Part shown: positions 50,685 through 59,068 of the stretch, in pieces | How positions within the stretch are numbered: position 1 is the stretch's first letter | Layout of the letters: each line of letters opens with the position of its first letter | Origin: Deltaproteobacteria bacterium | GTDB taxonomy: Bacteria > Desulfobacterota > Desulfarculia > Adiutricales > JAFDHD01 | DNA length: 64,000 nucleotides | Direction: 5' to 3' | NCBI GenBank assembly: GCA_019308995.1 | Contig: JAFDHD010000008.1 | Location: 1 to 64,000 of the forward strand | Position numbers and translations under genes: made by a program | The notes under the pieces: generated by a model | What the model was told of the DNA's origin: nothing | What the model saw: only the letters and a program-made list of their open reading frames with translations | Database searches by the model: none

Positions 50685-52031
50685 GTAGCACATCAATTGA
50701 CCGATGAATCGAAGGAGCCCAGTGGCGAGACACTTGTAAGCGATACCTCCAATTAGTGTCGCGCTGCAAGTGGCGTGACACTGGGCGGGGCTTCTTGTTG
50801 GTCATTTATGATTTGTCCCTGGTCATTATATTGAGCCAGCTTACGGGGACCATGGAAGACGGCATAAGTTCCGTCTGCATATTCATGGAGCCGCACCCTG
50901 GTCTTTACGTAATGGTAGCGATGTTTGTCCGGCGGGATTTGTAGGACAAGGCCCTTATAACGAACGGTATTATCGTTACTGACCGTTCGTTCTTCCTGCA
51001 CGCTCAGAATATCCTCCAAGCGACCCCCCACCCAAGGGACGAAAGCGCTGCCTTCCTCTGTGGCCGGGGCGGCGAAACGACGATTATGCTCGGGCAAGTA
51101 TTTGGCCTTTAAAAAGCGGTTGGCCTCTTCCATATCTGTAATACCGTGGAGGCGCAGCTCTTGGGGCAGGCGATTTTGCAGGGTCTCAAACATCCGTTCT
51201 GAACGTCCCCTGGCTTCTGGAGAGTAGGCCGGGATCAATTCGATGCCTAACTGTATCAGGGCTCGACCGACCTGGGTCGGTCTGGTCCGGTCCACCTGAC
51301 CGCCGGCCTGGGGAGTGTGCCAGTAGTGGGAAGCTCGGTCGGCATACAAGGAACTGAACAGGCCCTGTTTCCGGATGACTTCCCCCAGACCCAGGAAAGA
51401 ACTCATGGTCCCTTCCTCTGCTACAAAAAAGGCGGAATAGATGACGCTGGTGGCGTCATCCATGGTCACGATCAAGTCCCAGATTTTCCCTGGAACCCAT
51501 TCATGGCTTGATCCGTCCTGGTGCAGCATCATCCCTGGCAAAGGCCGTCGGGGTCGTTTGCGGCGATGAGCCCCTCGCCGGGGAGCTTTCTTTACTAACC
51601 CATTGTCCTGCAAGACCTTTTTGGTCCAGGTGTAGCTTCGTTGAATACCGTGGCCCGCCAGCTTCTCGTGAAAGTGCTTGACTGTAAAATCATAGTACCT
51701 GGTTTTAAACAAAGTCAGCACCCCCATGACCTCGTCCACCGGCGCCCGGCGATGCGACAGCTTGCCCAACCGCCGATCCGCCAGACCCGACAGGCCCTCT
51801 TCTTCATAACGCTGGCGCATGCGGTAGAATGTGCTCACCGATGTCCCCAATAACTCCGCCGCGTCTTCACAACTCAAGGTCTTCGTTTGATAGCGACCAT
51901 ATGTGTCCTCAAACCGCATCATCCTCACCTCTTGTAGCACCTCTGCTCGTTTCATGTATCATCCTCCTAAAGAGGATCATCCATGATCGGTCAACTCATG
52001 TGCTACCTAATTCGGTCATATCATGTGCTAC
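50685..52031. mobile_element. insertion sequence with repeated terminal inverted repeats
   Basis: The left end starts gtagcacatcaattgaccga (50685). The same motif, inverted, ends the element at 51986-52006 (5 of the 21 bases differ or fewer) and again as a second copy at 52012-52031. A diverged outer left copy may begin near 50653. Each end thus has two tandem copies about 26 bp apart. One transposase gene lies inside. No clear target-site duplication was found. Confidence 0.8.
50753..51955 (-). CDS. IS transposase, DDE type (ISNCY-like)
   Basis: 400 residues. An N-terminal helix-turn-helix (about 27-55, CEDAAELLGTSVSTFYRM) is followed by a second winged part and an rve-type DDE catalytic core. 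D is in MMLHQDGSSHEW, the second D in LYADRASHYW, and the Glu in YSPEARGRSERM. The C-terminal Mu-like beta barrel is intact. The reading frame is complete, so the element may still be active. Inverted repeats flank it at about 50.7 and 52.0 kb. It inserted between rubrerythrin and the FecCD-type transport operon. Confidence 0.9.
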   Translation of the reverse strand: MKRAEVLQEVRMMRFEDTYGRYQTKTLSCEDAAELLGTSVSTFYRMRQRYEEEGLSGLADRRLGKLSHRRAPVDEVMGVLTLFKTRYYDFTVKHFHEKLAGHGIQRSYTWTKKVLQDNGLVKKAPRRGAHRRKRPRRPLPGMMLHQDGSSHEWVPGKIWDLIVTMDDATSVIYSAFFVAEEGTMSSFLGLGEVIRKQGLFSSLYADRASHYWHTPQAGGQVDRTRPTQVGRALIQLGIELIPAYSPEARGRSERMFETLQNRLPQELRLHGITDMEEANRFLKAKYLPEHNRRFAAPATEEGSAFVPWVGGRLEDILSVQEERTVSNDNTVRYKGLVLQIPPDKHRYHYVKTRVRLHEYADGTYAVFHGPRKLAQYNDQGQIINDQQEAPPSVTPLAARH

Positions 52032-52052
52032 TGACAATGCTTTTTTTAATAG

Positions 52053-52080
52053 TTGACATACCCTGCATGAATGATATACT
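52053..52080 (+). promoter_or_regulatory. sigma-70-type promoter upstream of the FecCD-type operon
   Basis: TTGACA (52053-52058), 16-bp spacer, TATACT (52075-52080). It lies only 22 bp beyond the IS end, so the IS did not remove it, but upstream control sequences may have been displaced. Confidence 0.65.
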
Positions 52081-52148
52081 CACCCGGTAAAGTGGGCATG
52101 AAGTCCACGATATAAACATAAAAAAAACAATATAAGATAGAAAATTCA

Positions 52149-52203
52149 GGCCGCGAAGGCAGTTTCCTCAGAAGAGGAAAATGAACTGCGCGGCCTTTTT
52201 TTT
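52149..52203 (+). terminator. strong intrinsic terminator, possibly an attenuator
   Basis: A long hairpin pairs AGGCCGCG (52149-52156) with CGCGGCCT (52090s, 52190-52197), with an inner stem of GCAGTT/AACTGC and CCTC/GAGG, and is followed by seven T. It lies about 65 bases after the predicted transcription start and about 50 bases before the permease start, so it would act on the operon's own leader. Confidence 0.8.
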
Positions 52204-52253
52204 CTTGGGACACCATATATGGCTGAGCCGGCAGGCGCAGAATGGAGATCTAG

Positions 52254-53375
52254 GTGAATTTTGCAGTGGCGTCAATAAGAAAGGATGAAGCAGTTACCCA
52301 CGAGCCCGGTCAAATCATCGAGACATACAAGGCAGCCATCAGAAGCAAGGTTTATCTTTTTATGGTGCTTCTCTTTCTACTTCTGGCCCTGATGATCGTT
52401 GCCATTGCCGTGGGTTCATATGATTTATCCGTTATTAGGATTATTCGTACTCTTTTCGGTTTGGAAGAGGGTCCTCAAAGAATCATCGTCTGGAACATCA
52501 GGATGCCGCGTATCTTGGCCGCAATCGTGGTTGGGTGCGGGCTGGGCCTGTCAGGCGTGGGCACACAGAGCCTGCTCCGGAATCCCCTAGCTTCTCCGTT
52601 TACCCTGGGCATCAGCCAGGGCGCGGCCTTTGGCGCGGCTTTCTCGATAGTGTTTTTAGGGGCCGGAGGTATGCTGGATAGCGCTCTGAGAACCGCTGAC
52701 ACCAACACCTTTACTATCCACAGTGTCTACACTGTGACCTTCTTCGCCTTCATCGGATCAATAACGGCTACGGCGGTGATCCTTTTACTGGCCCGGCTGA
52801 AAAAGATGTCGCCAGAATCAATCATTTTAGCCGGTGTGGCCCTGTCATCGCTTTTCACTTCCGGTACCATTCTGGTTCAGTACTTTGCCTCAGAAGTGGA
52901 AATAGCCACAGTGGTTTTTTGGACCTTCGGCGACGTGGCCCGTTCCAGCTGGCAGGAAATTTGCGTTTTAAGCATAGCCACCTTTCTGGTGGTCATTTAT
53001 TACGTGCTCAATCGCTGGAACCTCAATGCGTTGTCCACAGACGAGGATGCCGCCAGAGCCTTGGGCGTGAATGTGGAAAAAGTGCGGCTGCTAGGCATGT
53101 TTCTGGCGGCCTTGGTAGCGGCGCTGGCTACAGCCTTTCACGGTGTGATAGCATTTTTAGGTTTATTAGCTCCTCATATCGGACGCCAGCTCGTGGGCGC
53201 GGATCATCGGTTCTTGATACCCTATGCCTGCCTCATAGGAGCGCTGCTCTTGGTGGCGGCAGATACTATCGGCCGTCTGCTGGTGGGATCGGGTACGCTG
53301 CCCGTGGGCGTTCTGACCTCCTTCATGGGGGCGCCGCTTTTCCTTTATCTCCTTATAAGGGGATTAAATAAATGA
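52254..53375 (+). CDS. FecCD-family ABC transporter permease
   Basis: 373 residues from a GTG with ggag nine bases upstream. The N-terminus is a 40-residue charged cytoplasmic extension, then about nine to ten spans. Motifs of BtuC/FecCD permeases are visible: RMPRILAAIVVGCGLGLSGVG, LASPFTLGISQGAAFGAA, and HGVIAFLGLLAPHIGRQLVGADHR. It forms the channel for a siderophore, heme, cobalamin or other metal complex. A 12-codon frame (52219-52257) overlaps its start by four bases. It is the first gene of a five-gene unit, overlapping the ATPase gene (ATGA). Confidence 0.92.
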   Translation: MNFAVASIRKDEAVTHEPGQIIETYKAAIRSKVYLFMVLLFLLLALMIVAIAVGSYDLSVIRIIRTLFGLEEGPQRIIVWNIRMPRILAAIVVGCGLGLSGVGTQSLLRNPLASPFTLGISQGAAFGAAFSIVFLGAGGMLDSALRTADTNTFTIHSVYTVTFFAFIGSITATAVILLLARLKKMSPESIILAGVALSSLFTSGTILVQYFASEVEIATVVFWTFGDVARSSWQEICVLSIATFLVVIYYVLNRWNLNALSTDEDAARALGVNVEKVRLLGMFLAALVAALATAFHGVIAFLGLLAPHIGRQLVGADHRFLIPYACLIGALLLVAADTIGRLLVGSGTLPVGVLTSFMGAPLFLYLLIRGLNK

Positions 53376-54151
53376 TTCTTTCAGTAAACGGCGTCCAATT
53401 CAGCTATAACAGCCATCCTGTCTTAAGTGACCTAAGCTTTGATTTACCGCCGGGACAAATCCTGGGGATTCTCGGCGTCAACGGGGCAGGTAAAACGACC
53501 TTACTTAAGTGCATCAATAAAATCCTCAAACCTCAAACCGGTACCGTTCTTTTAGAAAAACAGAGCGTTTTCCGTATGAGCGGAAACGAGATTGCCAAGC
53601 ACTTTGGTTACGTCCCTCAAAAGTATGGGGATGAACCTCTGAATGTTTTTGATACGGTTCTTTTGGGCCGCAAACCGTATATCAAATGGGCGGTTACAGA
53701 ACATGATCTGGAAGTAGTTGAACGGATCTTGAGACTGATGCACCTGGAACATATGGCCCAACGGCCACTCAGATATCTCAGCGGCGGTGAAACGCAGAAG
53801 GTTATCATGGCTCGGGCTTTGGCTCAGGAGCCGGAGGTGCTTCTCCTGGATGAACCGACAGCCAATTTAGACCTGAAAAACCAACTGCAGGTCATGGACC
53901 TGGTGACGAACGCAGTCCGTGAGCAGGGACTCTCCGCCGTGGTGTCCATGCATGATATAAATCTGGCCTTCCGCTTCGTTGATTTTTTCCTGATGCTCAA
54001 AGACGGAACCGTTCATACCCTGACCCCAAAAGAGGCTGTTTCTCCGTCAATGATTCAAGAAGTCTATGGTGTTGAGGTTATCCTCAGTCAAATTAAAGAT
54101 TACACCGTTGTGATTCCAATCAGACATCAACAGGAGGATAGAAAGTTATGA
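53372..54151 (+). CDS. FecE/BtuD-type ABC transporter ATP-binding protein
   Basis: 259 residues. Walker A GVNGAGKT, ABC signature LSGGETQK and Walker B LLLDEPTANLD, with the switch His in VVSMHDINLAF. The layout is that of the FepC/BtuD group that powers iron-complex and cobalamin uptake. Start and stop overlap both neighbours by four bases (ATGA at each junction), so the three transporter genes are translationally coupled. Confidence 0.94.
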   Translation: MILSVNGVQFSYNSHPVLSDLSFDLPPGQILGILGVNGAGKTTLLKCINKILKPQTGTVLLEKQSVFRMSGNEIAKHFGYVPQKYGDEPLNVFDTVLLGRKPYIKWAVTEHDLEVVERILRLMHLEHMAQRPLRYLSGGETQKVIMARALAQEPEVLLLDEPTANLDLKNQLQVMDLVTNAVREQGLSAVVSMHDINLAFRFVDFFLMLKDGTVHTLTPKEAVSPSMIQEVYGVEVILSQIKDYTVVIPIRHQQEDRKL

Positions 54152-55242
54152 AGAGGTTTCTGTTCATTTGTTGTGCCTTGATAGCAGTTCTGGTCATAAC
54201 GAGTGGCGACTGGGTGCAGGCCGGGAATAAGATTGCCATCAAAGATATGGTTGGACGTGAGGTAATTGTGCCTCAAAATCCTGACCGAATTATCTGCGTC
54301 GCACCCGGCACGCTCAGGCTGATTATCTACCTGGGCGGAAAGAATAAGGTGATTGGTGTAGAAGGTATTGAAAAGAGATTTCCCTTCACCAGGCCTTATT
54401 GGATTGCTAATAATGATCTGGGCCGATTGCCTTCTATCGGACCGGGCGGCCCGAATTCCATCAACAAGGAGCCAGACCTGGAGGCGATTCTGGCGGTAAG
54501 CCCGGAAGTGATTTTCATCAGTTACATGGAAAGAGATAAAGCCGAAGCGCTTCAAAAAAAGATCGGCATCCCTGTGGTCGTTTTGACCTACGGACCTTTT
54601 GGCACTTTTAATGAGGTGGTGTACGACTCCCTCCGCGTGGCCGGTCAGGTTCTCGCTAAAGAAAAGCGGGCTGAAGAGGTGATCTCCTTTATTGAAAGCG
54701 CCAGGAAGGACCTTTTGTCGAGAGTGGAAGGGTTCCCGAAAACCAATAAGCCAAGCGTGTACGTGGGGGGCATTGGTTTTAAAGGCACCCACGGTATCGA
54801 AAGCACGGAAACCATCTACGCGCCCTTTGAATGGGTTAAAGCCAGGAACGCGGCCAAGGTCACAGGAAAGAAAGGCCATATGTTTATCAACAAGGAGAAG
54901 ATCCTGGCCTTAAACCCTGACATCATCTTTCTGGACGGTGGCGGCAGCGAACGCGTTCGGCAAGATTACGAAAAGAAGCCGGAATTCTACCAGAGTCTCA
55001 AGGCATTCAAAAAGCGGCAGGTCTACATGCTTCATTCCTTTAACTGGTACATGACCAATATCGGTACCGTCATTTCCGACGCCTACACGGTTGGCAAGAT
55101 ACTTTACCCCAAAAAATTTGCAGACGTGGACCTAGGCGTCAAGGCTGATGAAATCTATACCTTCCTGATCGGCCAGCCAGTATATGGGAAAATGATAAAA
55201 ATCCACGGTCCGTTGGGGCAAGTGTTACCGTATTTGAAGTGA
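54148..55242 (+). CDS. periplasmic metal-complex-binding protein (FecB/BtuF type)
   Basis: 364 residues. A signal peptide (about 1-25, ending near WVQA-GNK) begins the protein. DMVGREVIVPQNPDRIICVAPGTLRLI is the opening of the type III binding fold, and VIGVEGIEKR and KADEIYTFLIG follow. No lipobox Cys follows the leader, so it should be periplasmic rather than a lipoprotein. It is large for the family (364 versus about 300). The ligand is unknown: iron-siderophore, tungstate-like or corrinoid are possible. aggagg-like ribosome binding site. Confidence 0.9.
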   Translation: MKRFLFICCALIAVLVITSGDWVQAGNKIAIKDMVGREVIVPQNPDRIICVAPGTLRLIIYLGGKNKVIGVEGIEKRFPFTRPYWIANNDLGRLPSIGPGGPNSINKEPDLEAILAVSPEVIFISYMERDKAEALQKKIGIPVVVLTYGPFGTFNEVVYDSLRVAGQVLAKEKRAEEVISFIESARKDLLSRVEGFPKTNKPSVYVGGIGFKGTHGIESTETIYAPFEWVKARNAAKVTGKKGHMFINKEKILALNPDIIFLDGGGSERVRQDYEKKPEFYQSLKAFKKRQVYMLHSFNWYMTNIGTVISDAYTVGKILYPKKFADVDLGVKADEIYTFLIGQPVYGKMIKIHGPLGQVLPYLK

Positions 55243-55258
55243 GGATCTGCCAGCAAAA

Positions 55259-55939
55259 GTGGCCAGGGGAGCAATACATGGCTCTCGTGGCAATCCAGGT
55301 GGTGGAAGATTGTACGAACGCAAAGCATTCTATTTTGACTCACAGGTCGAGGCGCCCTGGGCGGCACAGGATTACGGCCCAGAAGAAAGGGCTAAATTGG
55401 GCCGGCTTTTTGCCCAAATCAAATCGCTTGAGGGATTGGCTGTACTGGAACCTGGATGCGGCACAGGCAGGCTGACTGAAATCTTGTCCGACCACGTCGG
55501 ACCGAATGGTCGGGTGATAGCTTTGGACATCAGCTCCAAAATGGTCGAAGCCGCCCGCCTCCGGGTGGACGATCGTCAGAATGTCGAAGTGCGCCTGTCA
55601 GAAGTTGAAACCTTTCCACTGGAGGATGGTAGCTTCGATCTGATTTTATGCCACCAGGTTTTCCCTCACTTTGAAGACAAGGAAAAGACTTTAAACATTC
55701 TCGCCAGGTCGTTAAAGCCGAACGGAAGGTTCATAATCTTCCATTTCATAAGCTTTGCTCAGATTAATGATCTGCACCGCAAGGTTCATACAGCCGTACA
55801 AAACGACATGATTCCAGAAGCGAGGGAGATGGAGCGCCTTTTCAAAAAAGCCGGGCTGAAAATTGAATTTATAAAAGATGATGATCAAGGTTATTTCCTG
55901 AGCGCGGTGCCGAAGAAAATTGAATCAACATCTTCTTAA
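55259..55939 (+). CDS. class I SAM-dependent methyltransferase
   Basis: 226 residues from GTG at 55259; a TTG near 55313 is an alternative and the start is uncertain. Motif I is VLEPGCGTGRLTEIL, motif II/post I has ALDISSKMVEAAR, and FDLILCHQVFPHFED corresponds to motif II. A Methyltransf_11-like fold. The target may be a small molecule, for instance an imported ligand or a metal, since it follows the binding-protein gene by only 16 bp. No membrane or metal motif is evident. Function uncertain. Confidence 0.85.
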   Translation: MARGAIHGSRGNPGGGRLYERKAFYFDSQVEAPWAAQDYGPEERAKLGRLFAQIKSLEGLAVLEPGCGTGRLTEILSDHVGPNGRVIALDISSKMVEAARLRVDDRQNVEVRLSEVETFPLEDGSFDLILCHQVFPHFEDKEKTLNILARSLKPNGRFIIFHFISFAQINDLHRKVHTAVQNDMIPEAREMERLFKKAGLKIEFIKDDDQGYFLSAVPKKIESTSS

Positions 55940-56022
55940 AATGTCAGCGATATAAAAAACTATAAATATTGGGAGCTTTTCTATTCGTGGCCGCAGAAAA
56001 CTCAAAAACAAGGCAAACCACA

Positions 56023-56544
56023 ATGGAGATAATTCTGAAGCCGGTGGGCCATGTCCGCAGTGAACTTAAAGCGCCCAGTTTAGTGGCCAGTTCAAGCGAC
56101 ATCAAACTCAAGAAAAACTTCGATCAGACCAGGAAAGAGGCCAGGGAAATCCGCACCTTAATCTCCGAATTAATCATAAACCCCGGTCTGGATGGCATCC
56201 TGGATGGACTTGAGGACTTTTCCCACATTCTTGTTCTTTACTGGCCACACCTGGTTCCACCAGAAGGGCGCACCTTGACCAAGGTTCATCCTATCGGACG
56301 TAAGGACCTGCCTCTGGTTGGCGTCTTTTCCACCTGCAGTCCGGCGCGGCCCAATCCTATCCTGGTGACTGCGGTTCGCCTTCTTGAACGAAATGAGAAC
56401 GTGCTAAAAGTCCAGGGACTCGAAGCAATAGACGGCAGCCCTATCATTGACCTCAAACCATATGTCCCCAGCTATTACTCCGCAGAAGAAGTCGAATTGT
56501 CAGAATGGATGATGCGAATCAATAAGGAGATTTCCGAAGCCTGA
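56023..56544 (+). CDS. TrmO/TsaA-like tRNA methyltransferase-family protein
   Basis: About 173 residues from the ATG at 56023. The TsaA fold is recognisable: KPVGHVRSE opening, HILVLYWPH, CSPARPNPILVTAVRLLE (the family's R-x-P-N-P core) and GLEAIDGSPIIDLKPYVP at the end. TrmO methylates the t6A base of tRNA. Related TsaA proteins are often found next to metal transport and metal-dependent enzymes, where their role is unclear. Here it ends the FecCD-type operon, 83 bp after the methyltransferase. Confidence 0.88.
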   Translation: MEIILKPVGHVRSELKAPSLVASSSDIKLKKNFDQTRKEAREIRTLISELIINPGLDGILDGLEDFSHILVLYWPHLVPPEGRTLTKVHPIGRKDLPLVGVFSTCSPARPNPILVTAVRLLERNENVLKVQGLEAIDGSPIIDLKPYVPSYYSAEEVELSEWMMRINKEISEA

Positions 56545-56719
56545 GCCTGAACTCTCTTGACAAGACTTCCTCCATAAATTTTAAGTGTTTCTTGAATTGA
56601 TCCGTTATTTCAAAATGTTATTATTTTTTGTAAGTGAAAACGGGAATATCTTGTGCCAGAGTGAGCTTGTGAGCTAACTTATGAGGTTGACATGAGGGTT
56701 CCCTGAATTTTTTACGATA

Positions 56720-56943
56720 GTCCCGTTAGGGACACCTGATAATAGCCCGGTAATCCATTACCGGGTTATAACTTCCTGGTTTCAGAACCTGTTTCGGAAC
56801 ATTTTTTTGGCAATTGCTCTAGATATTTGTAAAGAGTCAAGTCCCATAGGGACGATTGAAATTCCTTTGATGGGCTAATTTTTCAAGCGTCCCGATGGGA
56901 CGCAAATTTTTTTCGCCATTGGCCCAGCGCTAAAGCACTGGGC
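56720..56943. repeat. REP-like palindrome cluster
   Basis: Five inverted repeats in about 225 bp. gtccc/gggac at 56720-56733. A 9-bp arm repeat at 56746-56765. gtccc/gggac at 56841-56853. A 7-bp arm repeat (gcgtccc) at 56887-56903. gcccag/ctgggc at 56922-56943. Two share the gtccc/gggac core. A 50-bp dispersed repeat lies in the middle. The style is that of REP elements mobilised by RAYT-type transposases; no such gene is present in the window. Confidence 0.85.
56772..56821. repeat. 50-bp dispersed repeat, copy 2
   Basis: Matches 22835-22884 at 49 of 50 positions. This copy keeps two tandem 10-base units gtttcagaac and gtttcggaac with two bases between. It is flanked on both sides by REP-like palindromes, so it may belong to that element. 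Confidence 0.9.
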
Positions 56944-57234
56944 TATTATCATATCGTCCTCCGGACAAAGAGCCTCTGAAAACCTCTATTTTTAGGGAAA
57001 GTCCTGGCATATCTTTTTCCTTGAAAGCTCAGGAAAGGAGATGGTATGAATGATTAATCTGAGGCGGTATTATCCGGTTGAGTTAAGATCAAGCGGAGCA
57101 GACGGGTCACAAGCTCTATTCTTTATGTGAGGCCTTGACCTTGGGGGGGATTTACCAAAAAAAAGAAAAAGTGTAAACTATAAGTTAATTTATCTGGAGT
57201 AAACAAATCATCATAAGAAGAGGAAGAGGAAACT

Positions 57235-58965
57235 ATGGCCAACTCGATCCGGATTGACCGAGATATTCCCATGAAGACACGAGACGGCGTAGTGCTGCGC
57301 GCAGATGTTTATCGGCCTGACGATAAGGATAAACACCCTGCCATTTTGATCCGTTCCCCTTATAACAAGCAACTGTCAGGGAAGAGCGACTACTTATCGG
57401 CCGTGGATGCCGCCTTTGCCAGATATGCCTTTGTGGTACAGGATACCAGGGGTAGATTCACATCCGAAGGCGATTACATGCCTGGCATGCCCGAAGGCCT
57501 TGACGGTTACGATACCGTGGAATGGATAGCATCCGAACCATGGTGCGACGGCAACGTGGGTATGGCCGGTGGCTCCTACCTCGGACGCATTCAGTGGCAG
57601 ACCGCCATGGAGGCACCTCCCAGCTTGAAGGCCATGGCCCCGCACATAACCACCGCCGGGCCTTTGAGCGAAACCAGAATGAGCGGCCCTCTGGATTTCG
57701 AACAATCCGTAAGCTGGTTTGCGCTCATGGCCATTGATATGATTGATAAGTTGGAGAAGCAGGGAAAAGATGTTTCAAAAATGCGGGAAATGATTGATCG
57801 GGCCCGATTCAATACGGACGAAGTGATCAATTACCTCCCCTTTAAAGACGTTCCTCACTTTAATTTTGAGGGAGTGCGTCAGGGCTTCCAGCCCGGTAGG
57901 GTGGATGCCATTCTCGCAGCCCTCAAGTCTGAGAAGGATCTCTACTGGTCTTATGATAAGGTCCAGGTTCCTTGTATGCATGCCGCTGGCTGGTATGATC
58001 TCTTTGTGGGATCCCTGTTTAACAATTTCCTCAGCATGCGGGAAAAAGGCGGTTCGAAAATAGCCCGGGAGGGGCAGTACGTCTTATGCGGACCATGGGC
58101 TCATGGGGCAAATTTATTAGCCTTTGTGGGAGGACTTCATTTTGGACCTGTAGCCAGGGGAGTGGCAGCCTTTGTCCAGGAACGGCATCTGGCCTTCTTT
58201 GACAAATACCTGCGAGGGATTGATAAAGATATTCCTTTGGTGCGTTACTTTGTCATGGGCCGGGATAGATGGCAGAACGCTGACACCTGGCCCCTGCCTC
58301 AAACCGACTGGCAGCGCTTTTATCTTCATAGCAAAGGCCGGGCCAATACCGCATCTGGCAATGGCGTATTGAGTCGAAACGAACCCGGTTCTGAACCGTC
58401 TGATATCTTTGTTTACGATCCGCGCTTTCCGGTTCCGACTCTGGGCGGCAGGAATCTGCCTACCGGCAGGCTGGTTCCAGGCCCCTTTGATCAAACGCTG
58501 AATGAAAATCGTAGTGATGTTTTATGCTATACCACGCCTGAGCTTCAGGAAGACATGGAGATTACCGGCCCCCTGACCCTTCATCTCTTTGCTTCCACCT
58601 CAGCCAAAGATACGGATTTCACGGCCAAGCTGATTGACGTCTATCCCCATGGCGCGGCTTACAACGTTGCCGAAGGATGCATCCGGGCCAAGAACAGGAA
58701 GTCGGTCCTCAAGCCTGAGCCCATAACGCCTGGAGAGGTTTATGAGTTTACCATAGACATGGCTCACACCAGTATTGTTCTTCACAAGGGTCACCGCATC
58801 CGCCTAGACGTATCAAGCAGCAATTTCCCTCGGATTGATCGCAACATGAACACCGGTAACGCCTTCGGGGAAGACGCTCAAGGTGTGCCAGCAGTGCAGA
58901 CGATATTTCATCAGTCTGAGTATCCATCATACATTGATCTGCCCGTAATACCGGGCAACAAGTAG
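57235..58965 (+). CDS. CocE/NonD-family hydrolase (X-Pro dipeptidyl-peptidase-like)
   Basis: 576 residues. The opening PMKTRDGVVLRADVYRP is followed by GYDTVEWIASEPWCDGNVGMAGGSYLG. The nucleophile is probably S114 in GGSYLG. An acidic residue and a His complete the triad: D in PCMHAAGWYDLF and H in CGPWAHG. The C-terminal jelly-roll domain (about 385-570) closes with HKGHRIRLDVSSSNFPRIDRNMNTG, as in cocaine esterase. The family hydrolyses esters or Xaa-Pro peptides. No signal peptide, so intracellular. Strong ribosome binding site. Stands alone before the aminotransferase. Confidence 0.9.
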   Translation: MANSIRIDRDIPMKTRDGVVLRADVYRPDDKDKHPAILIRSPYNKQLSGKSDYLSAVDAAFARYAFVVQDTRGRFTSEGDYMPGMPEGLDGYDTVEWIASEPWCDGNVGMAGGSYLGRIQWQTAMEAPPSLKAMAPHITTAGPLSETRMSGPLDFEQSVSWFALMAIDMIDKLEKQGKDVSKMREMIDRARFNTDEVINYLPFKDVPHFNFEGVRQGFQPGRVDAILAALKSEKDLYWSYDKVQVPCMHAAGWYDLFVGSLFNNFLSMREKGGSKIAREGQYVLCGPWAHGANLLAFVGGLHFGPVARGVAAFVQERHLAFFDKYLRGIDKDIPLVRYFVMGRDRWQNADTWPLPQTDWQRFYLHSKGRANTASGNGVLSRNEPGSEPSDIFVYDPRFPVPTLGGRNLPTGRLVPGPFDQTLNENRSDVLCYTTPELQEDMEITGPLTLHLFASTSAKDTDFTAKLIDVYPHGAAYNVAEGCIRAKNRKSVLKPEPITPGEVYEFTIDMAHTSIVLHKGHRIRLDVSSSNFPRIDRNMNTGNAFGEDAQGVPAVQTIFHQSEYPSYIDLPVIPGNK

Positions 58966-59068
58966 AAGGAGCGCCGCGAAGCAATCTCGATCTTGATACT
59001 CTTGTATTCATTCAAACGGAACATAATTTTGACAACCACTATAATTCAAGAAATAAAGGAAGGTTGGC

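Larger units (their letters stand above)
56545..57234. other. long intergenic region rich in palindromes
   Basis: About 690 bp between the TsaA-like gene and the CocE-like gene. Most of it (56.7-56.95 kb) is the REP-like cluster listed separately. The rest has no credible gene; a gaagaggaag ribosome binding site lies just before the next gene. Confidence 0.6.
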
